This document shows, piece after piece, positions 1-8,374 of a DNA stretch of 64,000 nt (positions within the stretch are counted from its first letter, which is position 1; each line of letters starts with the position of its first letter). Position numbers and translations under genes: made by a program. Under the pieces are notes generated by a model that was not told the origin of the DNA, ran no database searches, and saw nothing but the letters and a program-made list of their open reading frames with translations. The DNA comes from Vallitalea sp. (lineage in GTDB: Bacteria > Bacillota > Clostridia > Lachnospirales > Vallitaleaceae), in assembly GCA_025210235.1 (NCBI GenBank), contig JAOASG010000011.1, forward strand, positions 89,810 to 153,809. Reading direction: 5' to 3'.

Positions 1-1544
1 TTATATTTACTATCATTATACCAATTATGTACCTCCCAAATGTCACCATTACTTAATCGAATTGAAAAAGGAACATCATCCTTTACAGTTGCTAGTGTAT
101 ATTTAGCTGTATCTATAGCAGGGAGATATGCTGCAAGTATTTTAAATGTTGAACCAGGTGGACGTTTTGTTTGTGTAGCTCTATTTAATAATTGGTTTCC
201 AATTTTTTTTCCTCTACCACCGGCAATAGCTTTAACATGACCTGTATGATAATCAATTATTACCATGGATGCTTGAGGTTGAGGGACTAGTATAAGATTT
301 TCAGATATAATTTTTTCACTATCGCATACCCATAGTTCTTTTAATTCTTGTACATATGCATTAGCTTCTTTATCTGTTTTAAATTCCTTTTCTTTATAAT
401 AATGTTTAACTTCAGATTCTTTTTTTTCTACAGACAAACTATACATTACCTTCACTGAATAATCTTCAGTTTTAGATGGATAATTTGATTCATCTAAAAA
501 TTCTTTATCAACAATGTTTTGTATATTAATATCTTGAGTAAGATATATGCTTAAACCACCTGAGTATATTAAATCGTATGCTTGTTTTTCTGTATATCCT
601 TTTTTTACAATCAAATCATCTTTTACTCGAAGTATAACTTCATCAACAAAGTAAGATTGATTTGAACTTTTTTTCTTAACTTGATTAGAATTTTTGATTT
701 TAGAATAAACATCTTCATCTATAGCCTTTTCATACTCATCTTCAGTAATCATACCTTGGTCTAACATTTTTTTTATAACAATTTTTTGACGAGAATGATT
801 TAAATCGGGATGGGTTATTGGATCATATTTAGTTGGATATCTTGTAATACTGGCTAAAACCGCTGATTCTGCTATAGTAAGTTCTGATACGTCTTTGTTA
901 AAATATTTATTTGAAGCGGCTTGAACCCCATTAGTACCACGTCCAAGAGCTACTGTATTTAGATAACTCTCAAGTATTGTATATTTATCAACTCGTTTTT
1001 CTAATTCAATAGCAAGATATTGTTCTTGTATTTTTCTTTCAAAAGTCCTAGTAGCAGATAGAACATTATTTTTAATTATTTGTTGAGTAATGGTACTAGC
1101 ACCTTGACCTGTTAAATCTTTTTCCTTTATATTATTAATAATTGCTCTTAATATTCCTTTAAAATCAATTCCTTTATGTTTATAAAAACGTTCATCTTCA
1201 ATAGAAATAAAAGCATCTTGGAGATGTGTTGGTATTTGATCAAGTGATGCATATATTCTGTTTGAATCACTTGAATGTAATGTAGATATTATATTCTCTC
1301 TTTGATCATAAATAAAAGTTGTATAACCTTTTGGCATAATATCTTCATAGAAATTAATTTTAGGTGATGAATCTATAATTCCTTTAGTAACTCCGATGCC
1401 TGCACATACTCCAAGTCCTAATATTGTTATAATAGTAAATAGAATTATACGAATAAAAGATGTACTAATTTTCTTTTGGATTTTTGTTGATTTAGATTCT
1501 ATTTTTTGTTCTTTTTTATTATTAGAGTCTTTACTATAATTCAT
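1..1544 (-). CDS. Penicillin-binding protein 1A paralogue, C-terminus beyond window
   Basis: Class A PBP: an N-terminal membrane anchor, then a glycosyltransferase (GT51) domain and a transpeptidase domain, for polymerising and cross-linking peptidoglycan outside the membrane. The ATG at 1544 follows AAGGAGC. Visible are a TM segment (about residues 28-50), the GT51 signatures EDERFYKHKGID and GASTITQQ, and the transpeptidase SxxK as S465-TF-K468. The reading frame is open to position 1, so about 514 residues are seen and the SxN and KTG motifs lie outside. It is closely similar, almost block for block, to the complete PBP at 1885-4554, so the two are tandem duplicates. The identity is certain at family level; the exact PBP class name is inferred. 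Confidence 0.93.
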   Translation of the reverse strand, partial: MNYSKDSNNKKEQKIESKSTKIQKKISTSFIRIILFTIITILGLGVCAGIGVTKGIIDSSPKINFYEDIMPKGYTTFIYDQRENIISTLHSSDSNRIYASLDQIPTHLQDAFISIEDERFYKHKGIDFKGILRAIINNIKEKDLTGQGASTITQQIIKNNVLSATRTFERKIQEQYLAIELEKRVDKYTILESYLNTVALGRGTNGVQAASNKYFNKDVSELTIAESAVLASITRYPTKYDPITHPDLNHSRQKIVIKKMLDQGMITEDEYEKAIDEDVYSKIKNSNQVKKKSSNQSYFVDEVILRVKDDLIVKKGYTEKQAYDLIYSGGLSIYLTQDINIQNIVDKEFLDESNYPSKTEDYSVKVMYSLSVEKKESEVKHYYKEKEFKTDKEANAYVQELKELWVCDSEKIISENLILVPQPQASMVIIDYHTGHVKAIAGGRGKKIGNQLLNRATQTKRPPGSTFKILAAYLPAIDTAKYTLATVKDDVPFSIRLSNGDIWEVHNWYNDSKY

Positions 1545-1576
1545 AAAATAGCTCCTTGTAATGATTATTTAATAAA

Positions 1577-1689
1577 GTAATTGCAAAACTACATTCAGTT
1601 GATTCTTTAATACAATATGTTGGGTTCCCACTCCTAATAAAAACTACATATTGTATGTAAAGAATTATAATTCCTAGTTTTGCAATTAC
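1577..1689. mobile_element. MITE-like repeat, copy A
   Basis: A 113-bp non-coding unit with perfect 15-bp terminal inverted repeats (GTAATTGCAAAACTA and its complement). The sequence ATTATTTAAT occurs 3 bp outside each end (1564-1573 and 1693-1702), which looks like a target-site duplication. Related copies lie at 19465, 29280, 39432 and 39763. It sits between the two PBP genes. Confidence 0.7.
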
Positions 1690-1711
1690 CTAATTATTTA
1701 ATTATATGTGA

Positions 1712-1759
1712 ATTCATCATATTGTATTAAAAAATCAACTTATGTAGTTTTGTAACTAC
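1712..1759. repeat. Truncated inverted MITE copy
   Basis: The reverse complement of this stretch matches the left part of copy A, including the terminal repeat as GTAGTTACAAAACTA followed by the same AGTTGATT...TTTAATACAATATG block. Only one end is present, so it is a partial copy in inverted orientation next to copy A. Confidence 0.5.
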
Positions 1760-1824
1760 TTAAATAAATGTTTATAATAAAAGGATTACAATTTTATGAG
1801 TCTATTATTCAAAAAAGAGTGAAA

Positions 1825-1857
1825 TAAATAAAAAGAAAACCCCGTATAGGGGTTTCC
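1825..1857 (-). terminator. Rho-independent terminator of the downstream PBP gene
   Basis: On the minus strand AAACCCC-TATAC-GGGGTTT is followed by a T-rich tract (TCTTTTTATTT). It lies 28 bp past the stop codon of the PBP gene at 1885-4554. Confidence 0.85.
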
Positions 1858-1884
1858 TCGGTAATAGGTAATAAAGTTAGTACT

Positions 1885-4554
1885 TTATGGATTAGTACTG
1901 TTATTGTCATTTGGATTAAATGGGTTAAATGGCTGAGGTTCAGTAGTACTATCTGTATCATTAGTATTATCAGTGTTATCAGTTTCCTCGTCAATAAAAT
2001 CCGTTGGCAAATTAACTTCTGGTTCTTCTACTACTGGACCATGAATATTACAATATTCACCAATCATTGAAGGTGGTATCTCATATTGACGGTCCAATAT
2101 ATTTGGTGGTCTTCTTGGATCCCAATCTTCTGGTACTAAAGGTACCAATCGTTGGATATACACTTTTTCCTCTTTGCTTTCTTCTGGACAATATTCAGTA
2201 GCAAATAATCCTGAATCTTTACATATTGTTGCTTTAATATGTACATCACATGGTTCAGTAGGTTCAGTTCCTTTTACAAAATATTCTGTTCTAACAGTTG
2301 AACCTCGTTGATCATGGTCACATAATCCTTCTACAGCTAGTTTGCCTGATTCGGTACAAATCTTACGAGTTACTATTCCAGATGGCCTATCAAAAGTCTT
2401 TCCTGGAAGATCTTTATGAATATTATCCATTACATTTCTCCATATTTTTTTATGAAAACTAAGATATCTTTGCTCAGTTTTTGTATCATAACCTTTCCAT
2501 ACAACGGCAGTATAATATGGAGTGTATCCTGCAAATACTAAATCATTATCACCAGAAGATGTACCTGTTTTCCCTGCAATTGCCATATCTTTTCTAAAAT
2601 CAACATATACTCCTGTACCACCTCTTGATTTTACAACATCTATCATAGCACTTGTTAATAAAAACGCAGTTGTATCTTTCATAACAGTTCTTGTAGCAGG
2701 TTCTTTTTGCAAAAGAACTGTTCCATCGTGATCTAGTACTTTGGTATAAAATGTAGGCTCTATGTAGACTCCATTATTAGCTATTGCTGCATATGCACCG
2801 GTTAATTCTACCATAGTAACACCATAAGTTAAACCACCAAGAGCAAGAGATAATCCTTTATCATTACGAGATTCGCCATTAATTATTACTGGTTTATCTA
2901 CAAGTGTTGTGAAACCTAAATTTAATAAATAATCAAAGCCTGTTTGAACACCTATATCATGGAGCGTTTTAACAGTTATAATATTCATTGAATATTTTAT
3001 ACCTTCTCTTACTGTAGAAAGACCTTTATAATTAGGATAATAATTCTTTGGCCAATTTTTTGGTTTGTTAGGGAATGTAGTTGGTACATCATCAAGTACA
3101 GTAGCTAGTGTATAGCCTGCTGTATCAATAGCAGGTAAATAAGCAGCTAGTACTTTGAAAGTTGAACCAGGATGACGTTTTGCTCTTGTAGCACGATTAA
3201 ATACTTGATTTCCAACTTTTTTACCTCTACCACCTACAATAGCTTTAACTTTACCAGTATGTTGATCCATAACTACCATAGCTGACTGTGGTTGTGGAAC
3301 AAAAACCTTTGCTTCATTTACAATTTTATCACCATTACCTACTAGTTCTTTTTTTGTATTTTCTATATAATCTAAAGCTTCTTGGTCAGTATCAAATAAT
3401 TTTTCTTTGTTGTATACTTTATTTTTACCATCTTTTTTTACTGTAAGACTATAATATAGTTTAACAGCGTAATCAACATTTTTCTTAGGGAAGAATTCTT
3501 CTTCATTTGAATATGTATCATCTACAATTTTTTGTATTTTGGCATCTTGGTTAATATATATACTAAGTCCTCCACGATAAAGTAGATTATATGCTTGAGT
3601 TTCAGTATAACCTTTTTTAACCATTAAGTCATTTATTACTCTTAATATAACTTCGTCAACATAGTAAGAGTAGCTAGAAGCATTAGCAAATTTCTTACTT
3701 ACTATTTGGATGTTATTATATACATCTTCTTTAATTGCTTCGTCATATTGAGCTTGAGAAATTTTCTTTTGTTCTAGTAGTTTCTTTAGTATTCTTGTTT
3801 GCCTTTTTTTATTGTTATTAGGTCTAATTACTGGATCATATAGGCTTGGATTTTGTGTAATAGAAGCTATAACCGCTGATTCGGCAATTGTTAATTCACT
3901 TACGTCTTTGTTGAAATATTTATTTGAAGCAGCTTGTACACCATTAGTTCCTCTACCTAATGCAACAGTATTTAAATAATTTTCTAATATTGTTTCTTTA
4001 TCAGATTTTTTTTCTAATTGCATTGCTAAATATTGTTCTTGAACTTTTCTTCTAATATCTCGTTTAGGAGATAAAACATTATTTTTTATAAGTTGCTGAG
4101 TAATTGTACTAGCCCCTTGACCTGTTAGATCTTTTTCCTTTATATTACTAATAACTGCTCTTAAAATACCTTTTATATCAATTCCATTATGTGTCCAAAA
4201 ACGTTCATCTTCAATAGCAACGAAAGCGTCACTAAGATGTTTTGGGATTTCATCAAGTTCTACATAGATTCTATTAGCATTTGCCCCATGTAATTTAACA
4301 ATTTCATTTCCATTTTCGTCATATATAAAAGATGTATACCCTTTTGGAACAATATCTTCTACATTAATTTCAGGAGCAGCGTCTATAATAGATTTTACAA
4401 ATCCTAAACCAGCACAAATACCCACAATAATAAGTAACAAAAATGCAAAAACAATAATTTTTATAAAAGATGTACTCACACTTTTGGTTGCTTTGGTTGA
4501 TTTGGATTCAAGATTTTTTTTCTTTTTTTTATTTGATTCCTTACTAAAATTCAT
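1885..4554 (-). CDS. Penicillin-binding protein 1A (bifunctional transglycosylase/transpeptidase)
   Basis: 889 residues, complete. The lysine-rich cytoplasmic tail and one TM helix (about 30-55) are followed by the GT51 glycosyltransferase motifs EDERFWTHNGID and GASTITQQ, then the penicillin-binding transpeptidase with S464-TF-K467, S522-M-N524 and K662-T-G. The C-terminus is a Cys-containing region and a low-complexity Asp/Asn/Thr/Pro tail, as in many clostridial PBP1A proteins. The start follows GAAGGAGGATAATT. It acts at the outer face of the membrane in peptidoglycan synthesis. It lies directly upstream (in its reading direction) of a tandem paralogue, with a terminator and a MITE insertion between them, so the two are probably transcribed separately. 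Confidence 0.96.
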   Translation of the reverse strand: MNFSKESNKKKKKNLESKSTKATKSVSTSFIKIIVFAFLLLIIVGICAGLGFVKSIIDAAPEINVEDIVPKGYTSFIYDENGNEIVKLHGANANRIYVELDEIPKHLSDAFVAIEDERFWTHNGIDIKGILRAVISNIKEKDLTGQGASTITQQLIKNNVLSPKRDIRRKVQEQYLAMQLEKKSDKETILENYLNTVALGRGTNGVQAASNKYFNKDVSELTIAESAVIASITQNPSLYDPVIRPNNNKKRQTRILKKLLEQKKISQAQYDEAIKEDVYNNIQIVSKKFANASSYSYYVDEVILRVINDLMVKKGYTETQAYNLLYRGGLSIYINQDAKIQKIVDDTYSNEEEFFPKKNVDYAVKLYYSLTVKKDGKNKVYNKEKLFDTDQEALDYIENTKKELVGNGDKIVNEAKVFVPQPQSAMVVMDQHTGKVKAIVGGRGKKVGNQVFNRATRAKRHPGSTFKVLAAYLPAIDTAGYTLATVLDDVPTTFPNKPKNWPKNYYPNYKGLSTVREGIKYSMNIITVKTLHDIGVQTGFDYLLNLGFTTLVDKPVIINGESRNDKGLSLALGGLTYGVTMVELTGAYAAIANNGVYIEPTFYTKVLDHDGTVLLQKEPATRTVMKDTTAFLLTSAMIDVVKSRGGTGVYVDFRKDMAIAGKTGTSSGDNDLVFAGYTPYYTAVVWKGYDTKTEQRYLSFHKKIWRNVMDNIHKDLPGKTFDRPSGIVTRKICTESGKLAVEGLCDHDQRGSTVRTEYFVKGTEPTEPCDVHIKATICKDSGLFATEYCPEESKEEKVYIQRLVPLVPEDWDPRRPPNILDRQYEIPPSMIGEYCNIHGPVVEEPEVNLPTDFIDEETDNTDNTNDTDSTTEPQPFNPFNPNDNNSTNP

Positions 4555-4938
4555 AATTATCCTCCTTCATACAGAAGATATTATACCAAATATATAAAGA
4601 TATAGAAAGTGAAATTATATGTTTTACCATAAATTTAATAATTATTAACATATTATTCATATCTGATTAATCCATAAAAATGTAATTTTGTATTGAACTT
4701 ATATACAGACATTATAATTAATACTTCATGAATTATTTTTTTGTATAATAAATTTTTATAAAACTTATATAGAAGACATACACTAAAAATAATAAAGAAT
4801 CATACATTTAATATAAGGACTTTTCTATTATCGTATCAATTATCTATATAACTTACACTTTGCACTTAGGATGTATGTTCAGTAATAAATGCGTTGGTAC
4901 TATCATTCTAATCTATCACTTATAGGATAGGAGGTAAA
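4555..4938. other. Intergenic region between divergent pbp and yunB genes
   Basis: 384 bp of very AT-rich sequence between divergent genes. It must hold the promoters of both, but I could not pick out a convincing -35/-10 pair, a repeat or a structured RNA. The ribosome binding sites at its two ends are clear. Confidence 0.5.
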
Positions 4939-5646
4939 ATGAGACGGAATATTAAAGGTAGGAAACCACGAAAGAAAAAGAAGAAAAAATCTTTTATGAC
5001 TTATATAGTTATATTATTAGTATTATCAAGTTTAAGTTTTGTTTTTACATATACATATTTAGATAAACAAATTTTACCTATAGTATTAGCAATGTCACAA
5101 TTAAAGATTAAAACGATGGCAACACAGTCTATTAATGATGCTGTTAAAAAAACAATAGAAGAAAAAAAAATAAATACAGATGAGTTAGTTACATATGCTT
5201 ATAATAATAAAGGTGAGATAATATCTTGTGGTGTAGATACTATTGCAATTAATGAAATTTGTGCAGAAGTAATTAATAAGATATCAAAGGAAGTGGATAA
5301 ATATTCAGATGAAACTATTCCTATTCCATCTGGAAATTTAATAGGGTCTCATATTTTTGCGAATTCTGGACCTAGTATTGAAGTGCGAATTCTTCCATTT
5401 GGTACTGCTACTATTAATTATGATAGAGAATTTAAATCAACAGGAATAAATCAAATTAATCATAGAGTATGGTTAAATATAGAAACGACTATGCAAGTGG
5501 TAGTTCCTCTTGCATCTGAGAAAGTTGTTGTATCTCAACAAGTCACTTTAGTTGATAGAATTATAAGTGGAACTGTACCACCTAATTATGTTAATGTTCC
5601 TGACAAAAATATATTGGATGTAGCTCCTGGGGAATTTGATAACTAA
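4939..5646 (+). CDS. yunB: Sporulation protein YunB
   Basis: 235 residues. An N-terminal run of Lys/Arg (about 1-18) is followed by one TM helix (about 20-42) and an extracytoplasmic domain. The segments SQLKIKTMATQSINDAV, IPSGNLIGSHIFANSGP and TTMQVVVPLASEKVVVSQQ match what I recall of the YunB family, which is made in the mother cell during sporulation of Bacillus and Clostridium. The family has no assigned enzymatic role. The start follows TAGGAGGTAAA. It supports the view that the organism forms spores. Confidence 0.88.
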   Translation: MRRNIKGRKPRKKKKKKSFMTYIVILLVLSSLSFVFTYTYLDKQILPIVLAMSQLKIKTMATQSINDAVKKTIEEKKINTDELVTYAYNNKGEIISCGVDTIAINEICAEVINKISKEVDKYSDETIPIPSGNLIGSHIFANSGPSIEVRILPFGTATINYDREFKSTGINQINHRVWLNIETTMQVVVPLASEKVVVSQQVTLVDRIISGTVPPNYVNVPDKNILDVAPGEFDN

Positions 5647-5651
5647 AATAA

Positions 5652-5735
5652 TGTATATTGTACAAGACGGTAGTAGTCAAATGGATATTAAAATAATATC
5701 CATTTGATTACTAGGCTAGTATAAGGCTATCAGCG
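5652..5735. repeat. Conserved-frame hairpin repeat, copy 1
   Basis: The sequence TATATTGTACAAGACGGT is followed by a near-perfect 20-bp stem (arms 5671-5690 and 5694-5713, 3-nt loop) and then by GGCTAGTATAAGGCTATCAGCGA. The same outer frame with a completely different stem recurs at 7973-8100. It lies between yunB and dapF. There is no T-run after the stem, so it is not an ordinary terminator. Confidence 0.6.
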
Positions 5736-5785
5736 AAACTTAGAAAATTTTCATGCGTTTGCCCTAGTAAGTATTGTTTTATATG

Positions 5786-5814
5786 TTGCAACAAAGATAA
5801 ATTTTAGTTATAAT
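5786..5814 (+). promoter_or_regulatory. Probable sigma-A promoter of dapF
   Basis: TTGCAA, a 17-bp spacer and TATAAT end 50 bp before the dapF start. Confidence 0.6.
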
Positions 5815-5863
5815 AAAATAGTATTTGTAATTAGAACTACTATATAAAAAGTGAGGTGTTTAG

Positions 5864-6697
5864 GTGAAGTTTACTAAAATGCATGGTTGTGGTAATGACT
5901 ATATTTATATTAATGGTTTTGAAGTTAAAGTTGATAATCCAGCAGAATTATCTATTAAAATGAGTAATAGAAATTTTGGGGTAGGATCTGATGGTATTGT
6001 TTTAATTCTTCCATCGGATAAAGCTGATTTTCGAATGAGGATGTTTAATGCAGATGGATCAGAAGCAGAAATGTGTGGAAATGCTATAAGATGTGTAGGA
6101 AAATATGTTTATGACAATAAAATGACGGACAAGTCAATGGTTAGTATAGAAACCCTTGCCGGTATTAAAATACTTGATATGACAGTAGTTGACAAAAAAG
6201 TTACATATGCAAAAGTTGATATGGGAGAGCCTATATTAAAAGCTGAAGATATTCCTGTAATAAGTGATAAGTATCCAGTTATAAAGGAAAAGATAGATAT
6301 TCTAGATAAAACATATGAATTTACTTGTGTATCTATGGGTAATCCTCATGCTATAACATTTGTCAATGATACGGATAATTATCCTATAGAAGAAATTGGT
6401 AAACTAGTTGAGATACATGAGAAGTTCCCTAAAAAAGTAAATGTGGAATTTGTTGAAATAATAGATAGTACGACGATTAAAATGCGTGTTTGGGAGAGAG
6501 GTTCTGGAGAAACTTTAGCATGTGGAACTGGAGCTTGTGCTACTTTAGTTGCGTCAGTACTTAATAATTTAGTAGAAAGAAAAGCTGTTGTAAAATTAAT
6601 TGGTGGAGATTTATTAATAGAGTGGGACAAAGAGAGTAATCATATCTATATGTCAGGAGAAGCTGTTACATCTTTTGAAGGAGAATGGCTTTTATAA
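5864..6697 (+). CDS. dapF: Diaminopimelate epimerase
   Basis: 277 residues, the usual length. Converts LL-diaminopimelate to meso-diaminopimelate for lysine and peptidoglycan synthesis in the cytosol. The two catalytic cysteine motifs are present: EMCGNAIRC in the N-terminal half and [11 protein letters not shown] near the C-terminus; the opening [11 protein letters not shown] is also typical. The start is GTG, preceded by GTGAGGTG. The dapL gene follows 23 bp after the stop, and DapL makes the LL-diaminopimelate that DapF uses, so the pair forms a short pathway operon. Confidence 0.97.
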   Translation: MKFTKMHGCGNDYIYINGFEVKVDNPAELSIKMSNRNFGVGSDGIVLILPSDKADFRMRMFNADGSEAEMCGNAIRCVGKYVYDNKMTDKSMVSIETLAGIKILDMTVVDKKVTYAKVDMGEPILKAEDIPVISDKYPVIKEKIDILDKTYEFTCVSMGNPHAITFVNDTDNYPIEEIGKLVEIHEKFPKKVNVEFVEIIDSTTIKMRVWERGSGETLACGTGACATLVASVLNNLVERKAVVKLIGGDLLIEWDKESNHIYMSGEAVTSFEGEWLL

Positions 6698-6720
6698 TTA
6701 CAATTCTAAGGAGGAAATTA

Positions 6721-7956
6721 ATGGAAACATATATTCAAGAATTAATTGCAGATCGAATTGGTGGAAATCAGTTTGGTAAGAGTACAGTAATCTACAAGTT
6801 TGAAAAAATTAAGAGAGCAAAGGCTGCTGCTATAAAAGAACATCCAGATATGGAGATTATTGATATGGGTGTTGGAGAACCTGATTCAATGGCTAATGAA
6901 GGTGTTGTAAGAACATTAGCAGAAGAGGCAGCTAAATGGGAAAATAGGAATTATGCAGATAATGGTATTCCTGAATTTAAATCAGCAGCTGCGAAATATT
7001 TGGAAGATGTTTATGGAGTTAAGGGAATTAATGGTGATACTGAAGTAAATCATGCTATTGGTTCTAAACCAGCGCTTGCTATGATGGCTCAAGCATTTAT
7101 TAACCCAGGTGATGTTACACTTATGACAGTACCAGGATATCCTATAATGGGTACAATGACAAAATGGCTTGGTGGAGAAGTATATAATTTAAGTTTGCTT
7201 GAAGAAAATAATTTTCTACCAGACATTAAATCTATACCAAGTGATATTTTGAAAAGAGCCAAGTTATTATATTTAAATTATCCAAATAATCCTACGGGAG
7301 CAGTAGCTACAAAAGAATTTTTTGAAGAAGTTGTTAAATTTGCAAAGGAAAATGATTTAGTTGTTATTCATGATGCGGCATATGCAGCATTAACTTTTGA
7401 TGGATATAAACCTTTTAGCTTCTTAAGCATTGATGGTGCAAAAGAAGTTGGAGTAGAAATCCATTCTTTATCAAAAGCTTATAATATGACAGGGTGGAGA
7501 CTCGCTTTTGTTGTAGGTAATGAGAAAGTAGTTAGTGCTTTTGCAGCTGTAAAAGATAATAATGATTCTGGGCAGTTTAAAGCAATTCAAAAAGCGGGAG
7601 TATACGCATTAGAGCATACAGATATTACGGAAAATACTGCTGCTAAGTATTCAAGAAGACATAATATGTTAGTAGAAGTGTTAAATAAAGTAGGTTTTGA
7701 AGCAAAGAAACCTAAGGGGTCATTTTACCTATATGTTAAGATTCCAAAAGGAATTAAAGGTGGAATGGAATTCCAGACAGCAGAAGATTTTTCACAATAT
7801 TTAATTAGAGAGAAATTAATTTCTACAGTACCTTGGGATGATGCAGGAGCATTTGTAAGATTTTCTGTTACATTTTTAGCTAATTCTGAAGAGGAAGAGA
7901 AAAAGGTTATAGATGAAATATATAATAGATTGTCTGCTGTAGAATTTGTGTTCTAA
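6721..7956 (+). CDS. dapL: LL-diaminopimelate aminotransferase
   Basis: 411 residues from the ATG at 6721, which has AAGGAGG 6 bp upstream; a longer reading frame from 6685 overlaps dapF and has no ribosome binding site. A class I/II PLP aminotransferase that makes LL-diaminopimelate from tetrahydrodipicolinate and glutamate. The N-terminus METYIQELIADRIGGNQFG, the YLNYPNNPTG segment and the PLP lysine motif SLSKAYNMTGWR are characteristic of the DapL family. It sits directly after dapF, which fits the one-step aminotransferase route to diaminopimelate. Confidence 0.93.
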   Translation: METYIQELIADRIGGNQFGKSTVIYKFEKIKRAKAAAIKEHPDMEIIDMGVGEPDSMANEGVVRTLAEEAAKWENRNYADNGIPEFKSAAAKYLEDVYGVKGINGDTEVNHAIGSKPALAMMAQAFINPGDVTLMTVPGYPIMGTMTKWLGGEVYNLSLLEENNFLPDIKSIPSDILKRAKLLYLNYPNNPTGAVATKEFFEEVVKFAKENDLVVIHDAAYAALTFDGYKPFSFLSIDGAKEVGVEIHSLSKAYNMTGWRLAFVVGNEKVVSAFAAVKDNNDSGQFKAIQKAGVYALEHTDITENTAAKYSRRHNMLVEVLNKVGFEAKKPKGSFYLYVKIPKGIKGGMEFQTAEDFSQYLIREKLISTVPWDDAGAFVRFSVTFLANSEEEEKKVIDEIYNRLSAVEFVF

Positions 7957-7972
7957 TATAGTAAGTACAAAT

Positions 7973-8100
7973 ATATATTGTACAAGACGGTCGTAGGTGT
8001 ATAGATATTAAAAATACGTTCAGTTAAATTATCCTAAGAAAAACTAAGTTCATTCCAGAATATCTATACACCTACTTGGCTAGTCTAGGGCTAGTGGCGA
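7973..8100. repeat. Conserved-frame hairpin repeat, copy 2
   Basis: ATATATTGTACAAGACGGT is followed by a perfect 17-bp stem (arms 7993-8009 and 8059-8075, about 49-nt loop) and then by TTGGCTAGTCTAGGGCTAG and GGCGA. The flanks match copy 1 at 5652-5735 while the stem sequences are unrelated. Confidence 0.6.
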
Positions 8101-8141
8101 TATTAATGAGTACTAATAAATAAAAATAGCTACAAAAGGAG

Positions 8142-8326
8142 TAAAAGCCATCTCTTTAATATTTTACGGAACTATAAAGGTAAGATGCTATAGGTGTTGC
8201 GGAAAGCGTGCTAGGACGGCTAAGCGCCTTTCCTTTAAACAGGACGTTTAACGGAAAGGAAAAGCAACACCTATAGCATCTTACCAAAACCAAGAGCCAT
8301 AAAAAAATATTAAAGAGATGGCTTTT
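8142..8326. repeat. Nested long palindrome
   Basis: The outer arms (8144-8165 and 8304-8325) are perfect 22-bp complements. Inside them a second perfect 22-bp pair (8179-8200 and 8264-8285) encloses a GC-richer core, 8201-8263, with two competing small hairpins that share a CCTTTCC/GGAAAGG element. It lies between the convergent dapL and corrinoid-activator genes. The core contains GGACGG and AGGACG, like the frame of the neighbouring repeats. Confidence 0.65.
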
Positions 8327-8374
8327 ACGGTAGATTGCTTATAATATATTTTTGTTTATTTTCTAGATAGTTTT

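Noticed and set aside
40..240. Short plus-strand frame at the left edge
   Set aside because: It is the antisense shadow of the PBP transpeptidase domain and has no ribosome binding site.
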